Assembly (NCBI RefSeq): GCF_023502235.1
Contig: NZ_JAMFLY010000004.1
Span: 1-64,000, forward strand
Origin: Flagellimonas myxillae
GTDB lineage: Bacteria; Bacteroidota; Bacteroidia; Flavobacteriales; Flavobacteriaceae
Direction: 5' to 3'
DNA length: 64,000 nt
Both the position numbers and the translations under genes were made by a program. Of this stretch, positions 25,570 to 35,702 are shown one piece after another. The stretch's first letter is position 1. Every line of letters starts with the position of its first letter. The notes beneath the pieces were generated by a model. It worked only from the letters and a program-made list of their open reading frames with translations, made no database searches and was not told the origin of the DNA.

Positions 25570-26676
25570 ATGGATAACAAACTGATTAACAAATATCTTT
25601 CCGGAAAAGCTTCCGAAGAAGAAATCAAAATTGTTTTTGACTGGATCGATGCTTCACCAAAAAACAAGTTCGAATTCGTTGAACTCAAAAAAATATGGAG
25701 TCTATCCATGGAGGTCAATGGAGATAAGGAAGAAGCATGGAGAAAGGTTCAGCAAAGATTGCGGAAGCTCAAGATTAAGAGGAAAATTGTTTCCAATCTT
25801 AAGTATGCCGCAGTCTTAATTATTGGTTTGACCATTGCTGCAAGTCTGTTGAACCCAAAGAAAGTGGATTATGACCTTCCCGCCGATCAAATTGTACTGG
25901 AACTTAGCGATGGAACAAAGAAGATCATAAAAAGTGATGGGGCCCAGGAAATTTTGAATGCAGATGGCAAGGTGTTGGGAAAAAAGGACGGGGACGGCAT
26001 ATCATATTCCAATTCCGAAGAGGATAATCTGGCCTATAACACTTTGTACATTCCCTATTCAAAGCGTTTTAATATCGTGCTATCCGATGGTAGTAAAATT
26101 CACTTGAATTCCGGTTCTACCTTAAAATATCCAGTAAAATTCTTGGATGGGATGTCTAGGGAGGTCTATTTGGATGGAGAAGCATTTTTTGAAGTAGCGG
26201 AAAACAAGGAAAGTGAGTTTATCGTAAACACCAATGGGTTGACCACCAAGGTTTATGGAACCAAGTTCAACGTAAACAGTTATGAAGGGGACGATGTGCA
26301 GGAAGTGGTACTCGTAGAAGGCTCGGTTGGGGTTCAAAACGATAATTCTGAAACCAATGAGTTTGTATTAAAGCCGAGTGAAAAAGCTTCCATAGGTCTG
26401 GACGGACAACTGCTAAGAAAATCTGTTGATGTATCTGGTTATATCGCCTGGATAGATGGAATTTTGGTTTTCGAGAACGAACGCCTTGAAAATGTGCTCA
26501 AGAGATTGGAAAGACATTACGATGTGGCCATTAAAAATAACTATACCGCAATAAACGATAATAGATATACCGGTTACTTTGATATTGAGAGTGTTGATGA
26601 CATTCTAAGAACCTTTAGTAAACATAAGCCTTTTGTATACGAAGTAGACGGAAGTAGTATAACAATTAACCCATAA
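25570..26676 (+). CDS. FecR-type anti-sigma factor
   Basis: A 368-residue inner-membrane anti-sigma factor. The cytoplasmic N-terminal part (about 1-75) begins NKLINKYLSGKASEEEIKIV. One membrane helix follows at about residues 80-96 (YAAVLIIGLTIAASLL). The periplasmic part has a FecR domain (NTLYIPYSKRFNIVLSDGSK, LNSGSTLKYP, REVYLDGEAFFEV, FNVNSYEGDD) and a C-terminal DUF4974-like domain (LENVLKRLERHYDV, GYFDIESVDDILRTF). It should bind the upstream ECF sigma and receive the signal from the STN domain of the downstream SusC. Confidence 0.93.
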   Translation: MDNKLINKYLSGKASEEEIKIVFDWIDASPKNKFEFVELKKIWSLSMEVNGDKEEAWRKVQQRLRKLKIKRKIVSNLKYAAVLIIGLTIAASLLNPKKVDYDLPADQIVLELSDGTKKIIKSDGAQEILNADGKVLGKKDGDGISYSNSEEDNLAYNTLYIPYSKRFNIVLSDGSKIHLNSGSTLKYPVKFLDGMSREVYLDGEAFFEVAENKESEFIVNTNGLTTKVYGTKFNVNSYEGDDVQEVVLVEGSVGVQNDNSETNEFVLKPSEKASIGLDGQLLRKSVDVSGYIAWIDGILVFENERLENVLKRLERHYDVAIKNNYTAINDNRYTGYFDIESVDDILRTFSKHKPFVYEVDGSSITINP

Positions 26677-26724
26677 CTCAAACAAAAAAGCGCCTATGCA
26701 GAAACAACCTAAATGACCAAAAAA

Positions 26725-26754
26725 AATCAGGAAATGCGGCAACATTCCCTGATT
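26725..26754 (+). other. Hairpin in the susC leader
   Basis: AATCAGGAAATG and CATTCCCTGATT pair at 11 of 12 positions around CGGCAA, 49 nt before the susC ATG. No T-run follows, so it is more likely an mRNA leader structure than a terminator. Confidence 0.45.
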
Positions 26755-26803
26755 AGCAAACAATTTAAATAATCAAACAAAATATCTAAATCAACTCAAA
26801 ATT

Positions 26804-29800
26804 ATGAATAATTATTCGTGTTTTTTAGGGAAGAAGGTATTCTTTCCTAAAATTGACTTAAAGATGAGATTGACATTTATTTTTCTAATAGCGGCTCTGC
26901 TTAAAATCAATGCCAGCAGCTATTCGCAAGTGACCAAGGTTACACTCGACATGAAAGATGTGAGTGTTTCTGAGGTTTTTAATGAAATAAAGTCAAAAAC
27001 CGAGTTCAAAGTATTCTACATGAACTCCGAAATCAACCTGGATCGCAAAGTATCTGTAAAGGTCAACAAAAGTCGAATCGAGAAAATCCTCAATATTCTC
27101 TTTAAGAATACTGATGTACGATATGAAATTGTTGGAAAACAGATAGTGCTGCGATTGGAACCGAAAAAATCGATAGTACAGCAAAAGGTTTCCATTGAAA
27201 AAACCGAAATTGAACCTGTACAATTGGATATTTCAGGAACGGTTACCGATTCAGAAAATGTTCCATTACCTGGAGTAAACATTGTGGTAAGGGGAACTAC
27301 TATTGGTACCCAAACCGATTTTGACGGAAACTATGCCATTAAAGCTGCCACTGGCGAAGTATTGGAATTCACATACTTAGGGATGCAAGCCCAAGCCATT
27401 TTGGTAGGTACCAACACCACGATCAACGTTGTCATGCAAGAAGATGCCGCTAGCTTGGATGAGGTTGTTGTTGTAGGTTATGGTACGCAGCGAAAAGAAA
27501 CATTAACAGGATCCGTGGCCACTGCTACAGGAGAGACCCTTGAAAAGTCTTCTTCTCCAAACCTTACCTCTGCCCTTTCAGGAAAAGTGGCAGGTGTATT
27601 TGTGGATACAGGTAGCAATCAACCAGGATCTGATACCGGTGCCATCAGGATTAGAGGAACAAATACCTTTAGAAACTCCTCCGCACTTGTGGTTATTGAT
27701 GGTATTCCTAACCGGGCTGGTGGAATAGCGAGAATCAACCCAGCGGATATTGAAAGTATCTCCGTTTTGAAAGATGCCTCTGCTGCAATTTATGGAGCAA
27801 GGGCGGCAAACGGGGTTATCCTGATTACCACCAAGCGTGGTAAAACAGGTGCTCCTACGGTTAAGCTTACCACCAACTATGGATGGCAAAGTTTTACCGA
27901 GCTACCAGAAATGTTATCTGGTGCAGAGTACATGGATTTGGTTAACGTATTGAACGTTTACAAATTACCTGTTGGAGAGTGGGATGCTGCCCACGCCGGT
28001 AGAGGTGCTCCATATACCCGTTCTGATAATGGGGAAGTGGTAAACCCAACCTTCTCAACAGAAAGAATTGAGAATACCGCAGCCGGTGACGACCCTTGGC
28101 TATATCCTGACACGGATTGGTTTGAGGAACTGCACCGCAAGGATGCTCCTATTGCCCGTCAGAATATCCAAATTTCAGGTGGTTCTGAAAACGTGAGATA
28201 TTTGGCTTCCTTGGGACATTTTACCCAAGCGATCAACTTTAATGGAGCTCCCAAAGGATTTGAAATGTATGACCTACGTTTGAATCTTGATGCAAACATC
28301 AATAAGTATTTGAAACTCGATGTGGGACTATACGGTAGACAAGAAGACAACCGTACCGCTACAAGGGAAAATGTAATCGGAGACCTTATCCGACAATATC
28401 CTTGGTTCCCAGCATACTGGCCAACTGGAGAGTTTGGCCCAGATATTGAAAACGGAAACAACCCTGCAGTAAGGGTAACCGAAGGTCCAGGTTATATCGA
28501 TCACAGCCGTACCTATACTCAAAGTAACATCGGTCTTACACTTCAAGTACCAGGTGTTGAAGGTTTGGAACTTAGAGGTAACGTTTCCTACGATAGGTTT
28601 AGCTACAAGCGTTCGCAATGGAACAGACCATGGACGCTATTTACATGGGATGGTGAAAACAGGGATTCTTCCGGTCTTACCGAAGCCCAAAGAGGTCCTG
28701 GAGATCCAAGTTTGACAGAAGATCTTACCGACCGTACAGATTTCACTGCAACCCTTAATGCATCATACGAAAGAGATTTTGGAGACCACTATATGAAAAT
28801 TCTTGGTGGGGTTACCAAAGAACAAAACGAACAGAGCTTTACTAGGGCTTTCAAGCGTTTCTTCCTGTCCAGCGACCTTGCCCAGTTGGATTTCGGTGGG
28901 ACAGACGGACAGTTTAGCCAAGGTAGTGCCTTCGAACGTGCGCGTTTAAATTACTACGGACGTTTGAACTATGCATACCAGAGCAAGTATTTGTTGGAGC
29001 TATTGTTTAGATATGACGGATCCGATCTTTTCCCAAGGGACACACGATTTGGATTTTTCCCAGGGGCTTCTGCCGGTTGGGTGATGTCTGAAGAAGATTT
29101 CTTCCAAAAATCTGTACCGTGGTTAGACTTTTTCAAGTTAAGAGCTTCATGGGGACAAATGGGTAACGACAACGTAGATCCATACCAATTCAACGCTTCC
29201 TACGAACTATCCTTTACAGGTCTTGAAAGCGTAGTGACCACCGCTAGGGAAAACAAAGTGGCGAACCCAGCAGTAACATGGGAAACCGCGACCTCAACCA
29301 ACGTTGGTTTCGATTTAAAGGCTTTGGATAATAAACTTACCGTTGGTTTTGACTATTTCATCAACACCAGGGAAGATATCCTTACAAGGCCAAACTTGAC
29401 ATTGCCAGATTATAGTGGAATTACTCCTCCAAACGTTAATATTGGGGAATTTGAGAACAAAGGTTTTGATTTCTCAATTGGGTACAACGGAGCCACTGAT
29501 TCTGGATTGAGCTATAGCGTAACTGTCAACTTCAGTGATTCCAACAACAAGTTGGTATTCTTTGACGAGCCAACCTTGGCAGACAGACCATGGCAAAGAC
29601 AAACTGGTGGAGAAATTGGACGTCCATTGCTTTATGATTTTGACGGAGTTTTCCGTACACAAGCAGAGATTGACGCCGAGACCTTGGATTATAGCGATGT
29701 AGCGCCTATCCTAAAACCAGGAGATGCTAGAGTTGTGGACTTTAACGGTGATGGTAGAATTACCGATGCCGATAAGCGTCGTACTGGAGGTAGTGCCTTT

Positions 29801-30340
29801 GCAGATACGCAATACGGTATCAACACTGCCTTGAACTACAAAAATTTCGACTTTAACATGTACTGGGCCGGTGGTGCTGGTGGTTACATCAACTACGAGT
29901 GGTCCTTTATGTCTGGTACGCTTGCCAACGTACAACGTGACGTTCGCGATAGAGCTTGGTCCTTGGACAATCCTAATGCCCCACTACCAAGATTGGCTGA
30001 CAGGGGTGACCAATGGTACTCAGGACAAACTGATGGATACCTACTTACTAGGGATTACATCCGTTTAAAGACTTTGGAGTTTGGTTATAGCTTTGATGAA
30101 GACATCGCCAAAAAGATTGGTGCTAAGAACATCAGGGTTTCCGCTTCTGGAACCAACCTTTTGACATTCACCGATTTCCCATTTGATCCGGAAACACTGG
30201 ATATTGATAACGGTACGCTTAACAACAATGGTATCAATCAAGGAGGAAGTCAAATTGGTGTAAGTGGTGGTAGACAAACAGATGGTAGTGCCTACCCATC
30301 GTTAAGAACGTTTAACCTTGGACTTCAACTAACTTTTTAA
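26804..30340 (+). CDS. SusC/RagA-family TonB-dependent outer-membrane transporter with STN domain
   Basis: 1178 residues. After the signal segment (MRLTFIFLIAALLKINASSYSQ) comes an STN/secretin-type signalling domain (about 45-115: VTLDMKDVSVSEVFNEIK, FKVFYMNSEINLDRKVSV). A CarboxypepD-reg domain follows (about 145-225: ISGTVTDSENVPLPGVNIVV), then the TonB-box region EVVVVGYGTQRKETLTGSV, a plug with IRIRGTNTFRNSSALVVIDG and LKDASAAIYGARAANGVI, and a large barrel ending FNLGLQLTF. It imports oligosaccharides with the SusD protein 8 nt downstream. The STN domain links transport to the FecR/sigma switch upstream. Confidence 0.97.
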   Translation: MNNYSCFLGKKVFFPKIDLKMRLTFIFLIAALLKINASSYSQVTKVTLDMKDVSVSEVFNEIKSKTEFKVFYMNSEINLDRKVSVKVNKSRIEKILNILFKNTDVRYEIVGKQIVLRLEPKKSIVQQKVSIEKTEIEPVQLDISGTVTDSENVPLPGVNIVVRGTTIGTQTDFDGNYAIKAATGEVLEFTYLGMQAQAILVGTNTTINVVMQEDAASLDEVVVVGYGTQRKETLTGSVATATGETLEKSSSPNLTSALSGKVAGVFVDTGSNQPGSDTGAIRIRGTNTFRNSSALVVIDGIPNRAGGIARINPADIESISVLKDASAAIYGARAANGVILITTKRGKTGAPTVKLTTNYGWQSFTELPEMLSGAEYMDLVNVLNVYKLPVGEWDAAHAGRGAPYTRSDNGEVVNPTFSTERIENTAAGDDPWLYPDTDWFEELHRKDAPIARQNIQISGGSENVRYLASLGHFTQAINFNGAPKGFEMYDLRLNLDANINKYLKLDVGLYGRQEDNRTATRENVIGDLIRQYPWFPAYWPTGEFGPDIENGNNPAVRVTEGPGYIDHSRTYTQSNIGLTLQVPGVEGLELRGNVSYDRFSYKRSQWNRPWTLFTWDGENRDSSGLTEAQRGPGDPSLTEDLTDRTDFTATLNASYERDFGDHYMKILGGVTKEQNEQSFTRAFKRFFLSSDLAQLDFGGTDGQFSQGSAFERARLNYYGRLNYAYQSKYLLELLFRYDGSDLFPRDTRFGFFPGASAGWVMSEEDFFQKSVPWLDFFKLRASWGQMGNDNVDPYQFNASYELSFTGLESVVTTARENKVANPAVTWETATSTNVGFDLKALDNKLTVGFDYFINTREDILTRPNLTLPDYSGITPPNVNIGEFENKGFDFSIGYNGATDSGLSYSVTVNFSDSNNKLVFFDEPTLADRPWQRQTGGEIGRPLLYDFDGVFRTQAEIDAETLDYSDVAPILKPGDARVVDFNGDGRITDADKRRTGGSAFADTQYGINTALNYKNFDFNMYWAGGAGGYINYEWSFMSGTLANVQRDVRDRAWSLDNPNAPLPRLADRGDQWYSGQTDGYLLTRDYIRLKTLEFGYSFDEDIAKKIGAKNIRVSASGTNLLTFTDFPFDPETLDIDNGTLNNNGINQGGSQIGVSGGRQTDGSAYPSLRTFNLGLQLTF

Positions 30341-30348
30341 AAATTCTT

Positions 30349-32223
30349 ATGATGAGAAAGAACATTTTAAAACTTGCATCGTTGTCGCTTTTCGCTTTTG
30401 TGATAATGGGCTGCAATGAGGATTTTTTAGATACGACCCCGCTAAATGAAATTGCGGAGGATGCGGTATGGAGCGATCGAAATTTAGCCGAAGCGGCCGT
30501 ACTTGACCTGTACCAAGGTACATGGGCAGGAACACTTACCGAAGAGGAAACTTCAGACGCTTTTACAGATAATGCGGTATTTACCCACCCTGGTAGAGGG
30601 GTTGATGGCTATACCGAAGGTAAAATGACCGCTGGAGGAAACTACATGACCCGTAACTGGTTGGATAACTGGGGGGCTTTGTATTCCTTTATTCGTGGTG
30701 CCAATTTGGCCATCACTAGATTAACTGCCAACGAAGCTGGATTTGACCAAGCTTTTGTTGATCAAATGTTGGGTGAGGCTTATTTTATGAGAGCCCATTT
30801 TTATACCAATTTGATGCGTCAGTATGGTGGACTTGTATTACTTACGGAGCCATTAGACTTGGATAGTGAGGCAAACAACCCAAGGTCTTCCTTTGAAGCA
30901 ACCATCAATTTGATTGTTTCCGATTTAGATCAAGCTATCAATTTATTGGACGATGCCCCGGTTAGCCCGGCAAGAGCCCATAAGATTACAGCTTTGGCAC
31001 TTAAATCAAGAGTGTTGACCCATGCGGCGAGTGATTTATACGATGCAGGAAAAAGTGCATCCGTATCCACTATTGCTGCTTACGGAAACAAGGAATTGGT
31101 TCAGTACACAGGAGGATCCCAGACAGCCAGATGGGAAGCTGCCAAGGCTGCTTCTAAAGCACTTTTGGACGAGCATGCTGGCTACAAGTTGGACTACACT
31201 GCACCAGCCTCGCATGAAGAAGCCATTCAGAACTATGACGACATGTGGCTTCAAGGTGATGAGAACGTCGATTTTATTTGGGGACGTTTGGTTGAGGAGT
31301 TTGGATTTAGCTCTAGAACTTATGACGGAGGTGATGGTTGGTCCCAAGGTCCTGGTATGTTTGCTTTGAACCAAGGTCCAAACGGATACCACGAATGGGC
31401 TGGAACCACACCAACAGAAGCTTTGGTTTCCAAATACACCATGTCTGATGGAACAACTTTCGATTGGGACAACCCAGCTCACGCTGCGGATCCTTATACC
31501 GATCGTGAACCACGTTTTTATTCAACTATCCTTTACGATGGAGCTCCTTGGAAGCCAAGAACGGATGATGTTGTTGTACATGACAATTTCAATGAAATCC
31601 AAACTGGATTCTATACTTTCTCCGATGGTACCATCAAGAATGGTGTAGACACGCGTCAAGGGCCCATTGAGGATTGGAACGGTTCCCGTACCGGATACTA
31701 TTTTAGAAAGTTCTCCGATCCTAGGTTACCTGCCTCTTGGCCAAATAACCTGCAGAAAATCGATGCGCCTTACATTAGACAATCTGAGATTCTTTTGAAT
31801 TATGTAGAGGCAAATATCGAATTGGGTGATGAGGCAGAAGCCATTCTTTGGTTAGACAAGCTTAGGTTCAGAAATGGCCTACCAGGAGTAACCGAAACTG
31901 GAGATGCCCTTAAAGAGCTGTACCGAAGGGAGCGCGACAAAGAATTGGTTAACGAAGATGCCAGACTCTTTGACATGAAGCGTTGGTTGGAAGGACCATA
32001 TTCCCTGGACAAGCAAGTACAGACTGTTTTGATCCAGGCAGACCAGATACCTGGTACCACGGTTACCAATTACAGGAAAGACCCTGCAGCTTGGGATTAT
32101 ACCTATAGACCTACCGATATTGTCTTTGAAAACAGACAATGGTTGGATAAAGTTTATTTCTTGCCTATTGCGCAATCTGAAATTGACAAGGACCCTTCCT
32201 TGATTCAGAATCCAGGGTACTAG
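30349..32223 (+). CDS. SusD/RagB-family surface glycan-binding lipoprotein
   Basis: A 624-residue lipoprotein (signal LASLSLFAFVIMGC, then NEDFLDTTPLNEI, the standard SusD start). The helical TPR-like part includes AYFMRAHFYTNLMRQYGGLVLLTEPL, and the C-terminal half has IRQSEILLNYVEANIELG, RRERDKELVNEDARLFDMKRW and FLPIAQSEIDKDPSLIQNPGY, all diagnostic. It forms the lid over the SusC barrel. A 14-bp hairpin with a T-run follows, so transcription of downstream PUL genes may be reduced there. Confidence 0.97.
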   Translation: MMRKNILKLASLSLFAFVIMGCNEDFLDTTPLNEIAEDAVWSDRNLAEAAVLDLYQGTWAGTLTEEETSDAFTDNAVFTHPGRGVDGYTEGKMTAGGNYMTRNWLDNWGALYSFIRGANLAITRLTANEAGFDQAFVDQMLGEAYFMRAHFYTNLMRQYGGLVLLTEPLDLDSEANNPRSSFEATINLIVSDLDQAINLLDDAPVSPARAHKITALALKSRVLTHAASDLYDAGKSASVSTIAAYGNKELVQYTGGSQTARWEAAKAASKALLDEHAGYKLDYTAPASHEEAIQNYDDMWLQGDENVDFIWGRLVEEFGFSSRTYDGGDGWSQGPGMFALNQGPNGYHEWAGTTPTEALVSKYTMSDGTTFDWDNPAHAADPYTDREPRFYSTILYDGAPWKPRTDDVVVHDNFNEIQTGFYTFSDGTIKNGVDTRQGPIEDWNGSRTGYYFRKFSDPRLPASWPNNLQKIDAPYIRQSEILLNYVEANIELGDEAEAILWLDKLRFRNGLPGVTETGDALKELYRRERDKELVNEDARLFDMKRWLEGPYSLDKQVQTVLIQADQIPGTTVTNYRKDPAAWDYTYRPTDIVFENRQWLDKVYFLPIAQSEIDKDPSLIQNPGY

Positions 32224-32254
32224 AAATTTAAAGTAAATTATGCTCAAGTAAGTA

Positions 32255-32296
32255 GAATGGCCTCGTATCTCTAAATACGGGGCTATTCTTATTTTT
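32255..32296 (+). terminator. Intrinsic terminator/attenuator after susD
   Basis: GAATGGCCTCGTAT pairs over 14 positions (two G-T) with ATACGGGGCTATTC, followed by TTATTTTT. It separates susC-susD from the rest of the PUL. Confidence 0.75.
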
Positions 32297-32320
32297 GTTC
32301 CTCAAACTATACAATTGCTG

Positions 32321-35300
32321 ATGAAAAATATACTCCTCCTTATTGTAGCCACAGTCTTGATCTCATCCTGTCAAAATGAACCAAAAACCCTATTCACAAA
32401 ATTGGATGCCTCCAAGACCGGAATCGATTTCAAAAACGAACTCACTGAAACCCACAAGTACAACTACTTTTCTTATCCGTATATGTACCTGGGCGGAGGT
32501 GTTTCCGTAGGCGATATCAATAACGATGGTTTGGAAGATATTTTCTTTACCGGAAACATGGTTCCCAATAAACTCTATTTGAACAAAGGGGACATGCAAT
32601 TTGAGGATATCTCGGAAACCGCCGGAATAATGGGCGATGAACGATGGTATTCCGGAACTACTTTTGTAGACATCAATCAAGACGGATATTTGGACATTTA
32701 TTGCTCGGTAAATGGAAAAGTAGCGCCACACAACAATGTGCTGTATATCAACAATCAAGATAATACCTTTACAGAACAAGCCGCCGAATATGGCATCGAC
32801 TGCGATGGCCATAGCATGCAGTCGACATTCTTCGATTACGACAAGGATGGGGACTTAGATCTATACGTGATCAACTACCCTCCTACCAGTTTTGTGGCAC
32901 CTGTTCCTTATTATGCCTATATGCTGGATAATCACGAGCTTAAAGATTCCGATCGTCTTTATCGAAACGATAACGGCCATTTTACCGATGTTACCGTAGA
33001 GGCGGGAGTGAGCAACTTTGGGCTAAGCCTTGGAGTTGTGGCCTCGGATGTGAACAATGATGGGTATATCGATATTTTTGTCTCCAACGATTTTAACGCT
33101 CCAGATTTCCTTTACCTCAACAACCAAGATGGTACCTTTACCAACCAAATCAACACAAGCCTACAACAAACCTCGTTTTTTGGAATGGGTGCAGACATTG
33201 CCGATTTCAATAACGATGGCTTTAAAGATATTTTCCAGTTGGATATGTCTGCCGAGGACAACTTCCGTTCCAAGGCCAACATGTCCTCCATGGATCCCGA
33301 TGCGTTTTACCAATCTGTGAATATGGGACTGCACCACCAATATATGCAGAACTCCCTTCAGCTAAACAATGGTAATTCCGGTTCGGAGCCGCCACTTTTT
33401 AGCAATGTAGCACGATTGGCAGGTGTATCCTCCACCGATTGGAGTTGGGGAGGCCTTTTGGCCGATTTTGACAACGATGGATGGAAAGATCTATTCGTTA
33501 CCAATGGCATTCGCCGTGATGTGAACAACAAAGATTTCTATGCAAAATACCGAACCTTCTTTGACGAACTGGAAAACTCTCCAGATTACGAAACCAAAGA
33601 AGAAGAAGCGGGTCTTTTAAACATTTTAGCTGAACTACCCTCCGAAAAACTGAGCAATTATATGTTCCACAACAACAAGGATCTAACCTTTTCCAGAAAA
33701 ACTGAAGAATGGGGCTTTGGGGAGAAAACGTTTTCCAATGGGGTGGCCTATTCAGATTTGGACAATGATGGAGATTTGGATCTGATCATCAACAATTTGG
33801 AGGACATCTCCAGTATTTATCGGAACAACAGCTTCAAAACCAACCAACTAACTATTCATCTGGATGGTAAGGGCAAAGTGCTGCCCAATGGTAGTGTGGT
33901 TTCCGTACATACCCGTGAAGGAACCCAAGTGCTGGAGCATAACACCGTAAGAGGTTATTTATCTTCGGTAACGCCCTTAATGCACTTTGGTCTGGGCAAT
34001 GCCAAAGAGGTAGATAGTATAGTGGTGACCTGGCCCAATGGAAAGCTTACAAAATTGGAAAATGTTAAGGCCAACAAAAGGCTGACAATTGGTTACGGAG
34101 AATCCAATGCAAAAAACTCCAGTTTGGCCAAAACCGATGAAAATCCCAGACTTTTTAATACCGTAGATCTTCCCAATCCTACAGTGCACAAGGAAAATCC
34201 ATTTAACGATTTTGACCTGGAGATTTTACTGCCACACAAAAACTCCACCCTAGGCCCTGCCTTGGCTACCGGAGATCTAAACGGAGATGGCAAGGAAGAC
34301 TATATCGTGGGAAGTTCCATTGGCACATCTGCCTCTGTGTTCCTTCAAAAGGAGGCGGGATCGTTTTCCGAACTTGTTATCCCAGACTTGGCAGCAGATA
34401 GATACTACGAAGATCTCGGAATCTTGATTTTTGATGCGGACAATGATGGTGACAACGATTTTTATATCGCTTCTGGGGGTAACGAATTTAGTGCAGGTTC
34501 CCAAGGCTACGAAGACCGATTCTATGAGAATTTGGGCAACGAAAAGTTTGAACGAAACATAAACGCCATTCCGGCAATAAGAAACAGTGGACTGGATATC
34601 ACGGCTTCGGATATAGACCACGATGGAGATTTGGACCTGTTTGTTGGCGGGCGCTTGGTTCCTAAAAAGTACCCCTACCCTGCCGATTCTTATATTTTAG
34701 AGAATGTAAGTGATGCTAAAGGTCCAAAGTTTGTCCCAGCAACAGATAAAATGTTACCCGATTTAAAAGCATTGGGTCTTGTTACGGCCTCATCTTGGAT
34801 AGATTTTGACCAAGATGGATGGGAAGATCTAGTAGTAGTAGGGGAATGGATGCCCATTAAAGTTTTTAAAAACAATGGAGGCACCTTTACCGATGTTTCC
34901 GACCAACTATTATCCGACCAATTTTCCGGTTGGTGGTTCGATATTCAAAAAGGAGACTTTGATAAAGATGGCGATTTGGACCTCATTGTAGGAAACTTAG
35001 GAAAAAACTACAAGTATCAGGCAAGTACGGATTACCCCTTCAAAATTTACCTCAATGATTTTGACCGTAATGAAAAAGCAGATATTGTTTTGAGTTATAA
35101 AAAAGGAGATACCGAGTTTCCTGTTCGGGGCAGACAATGTTCATCGCAACAAATGCCAGCAATCAAAAACAAGTTCAAAGATTACAATTCCTTTGCGAGT
35201 GCATCCTTAAATCAGATTTACACTACTCAAATGCTGGAAGAATCACTGAGTTATGAAATTACTTCCTTCGAAAGTGTATATCTCGAAAACGACAATGGAA

Positions 35301-35629
35301 AATTCACGGTAAAGCCCTTACCCCAATTGGCCCAAATATCAAGCATCAACAAATTTGTGGTGAACGATTTTGACAAGGATGGAAACCTTGATGCCGTATT
35401 GGCCGGTAATCTATATAATGCCGAAGTGGAAACACCGAGAAACGATGCCAGTTTTGGACTTTACCTGAAAGGGGATGGAAATGGAAACTTCCAGGCCAAG
35501 ACCATGATGGAATCTGGATTGAAAATCGTTGGGGACGTGCGTGATATGGAACTGCTTTCCAAAAACGGGGAAGAACACATACTAGTGGCCAAAAACAACG
35601 CTCCGGTACAACTGATTAAGGTGAATTGA
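32321..35629 (+). CDS. Giant FG-GAP/VCBS-repeat lipoprotein with ASPIC/UnbV domain
   Basis: A 1102-residue predicted surface lipoprotein (LLLIVATVLISSC signal). I count thirteen calcium-binding-like DxxxDGxxD repeats (for example DINNDGLEDIFF, DYDKDGDLDLYV, DFDKDGNLDAVL) forming two beta-propeller-like halves. Between them is an ASPIC/UnbV (CRTAC1-type) segment (QLTIHLDGKGKVLPNGS to WPNGKLTKLENVKANKRL). Such proteins are frequent in flavobacterial PULs and may bind polysaccharide or hold partners at the surface, but no enzymatic role is proven. The frame opens at a TTG two codons earlier; the ATG at 32321 is preferred. A heptaheme cytochrome gene follows 73 nt later. Confidence 0.9.
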   Translation: MKNILLLIVATVLISSCQNEPKTLFTKLDASKTGIDFKNELTETHKYNYFSYPYMYLGGGVSVGDINNDGLEDIFFTGNMVPNKLYLNKGDMQFEDISETAGIMGDERWYSGTTFVDINQDGYLDIYCSVNGKVAPHNNVLYINNQDNTFTEQAAEYGIDCDGHSMQSTFFDYDKDGDLDLYVINYPPTSFVAPVPYYAYMLDNHELKDSDRLYRNDNGHFTDVTVEAGVSNFGLSLGVVASDVNNDGYIDIFVSNDFNAPDFLYLNNQDGTFTNQINTSLQQTSFFGMGADIADFNNDGFKDIFQLDMSAEDNFRSKANMSSMDPDAFYQSVNMGLHHQYMQNSLQLNNGNSGSEPPLFSNVARLAGVSSTDWSWGGLLADFDNDGWKDLFVTNGIRRDVNNKDFYAKYRTFFDELENSPDYETKEEEAGLLNILAELPSEKLSNYMFHNNKDLTFSRKTEEWGFGEKTFSNGVAYSDLDNDGDLDLIINNLEDISSIYRNNSFKTNQLTIHLDGKGKVLPNGSVVSVHTREGTQVLEHNTVRGYLSSVTPLMHFGLGNAKEVDSIVVTWPNGKLTKLENVKANKRLTIGYGESNAKNSSLAKTDENPRLFNTVDLPNPTVHKENPFNDFDLEILLPHKNSTLGPALATGDLNGDGKEDYIVGSSIGTSASVFLQKEAGSFSELVIPDLAADRYYEDLGILIFDADNDGDNDFYIASGGNEFSAGSQGYEDRFYENLGNEKFERNINAIPAIRNSGLDITASDIDHDGDLDLFVGGRLVPKKYPYPADSYILENVSDAKGPKFVPATDKMLPDLKALGLVTASSWIDFDQDGWEDLVVVGEWMPIKVFKNNGGTFTDVSDQLLSDQFSGWWFDIQKGDFDKDGDLDLIVGNLGKNYKYQASTDYPFKIYLNDFDRNEKADIVLSYKKGDTEFPVRGRQCSSQQMPAIKNKFKDYNSFASASLNQIYTTQMLEESLSYEITSFESVYLENDNGKFTVKPLPQLAQISSINKFVVNDFDKDGNLDAVLAGNLYNAEVETPRNDASFGLYLKGDGNGNFQAKTMMESGLKIVGDVRDMELLSKNGEEHILVAKNNAPVQLIKVN

Positions 35630-35702
35630 TTCACCTGGGACCACATAATATTTAAAAGGAAACTCCAACCTACTAGACCAACAGCTCTAAAAGAAGTCTA
35701 GA

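Noticed and set aside
32321-35629. FG-GAP protein as an integrin-like adhesin or toxin
   Set aside because: The repeats and ASPIC/UnbV segment fit the CRTAC1-like PUL lipoproteins; no toxin domain or secretion signal of the T9SS type was seen.
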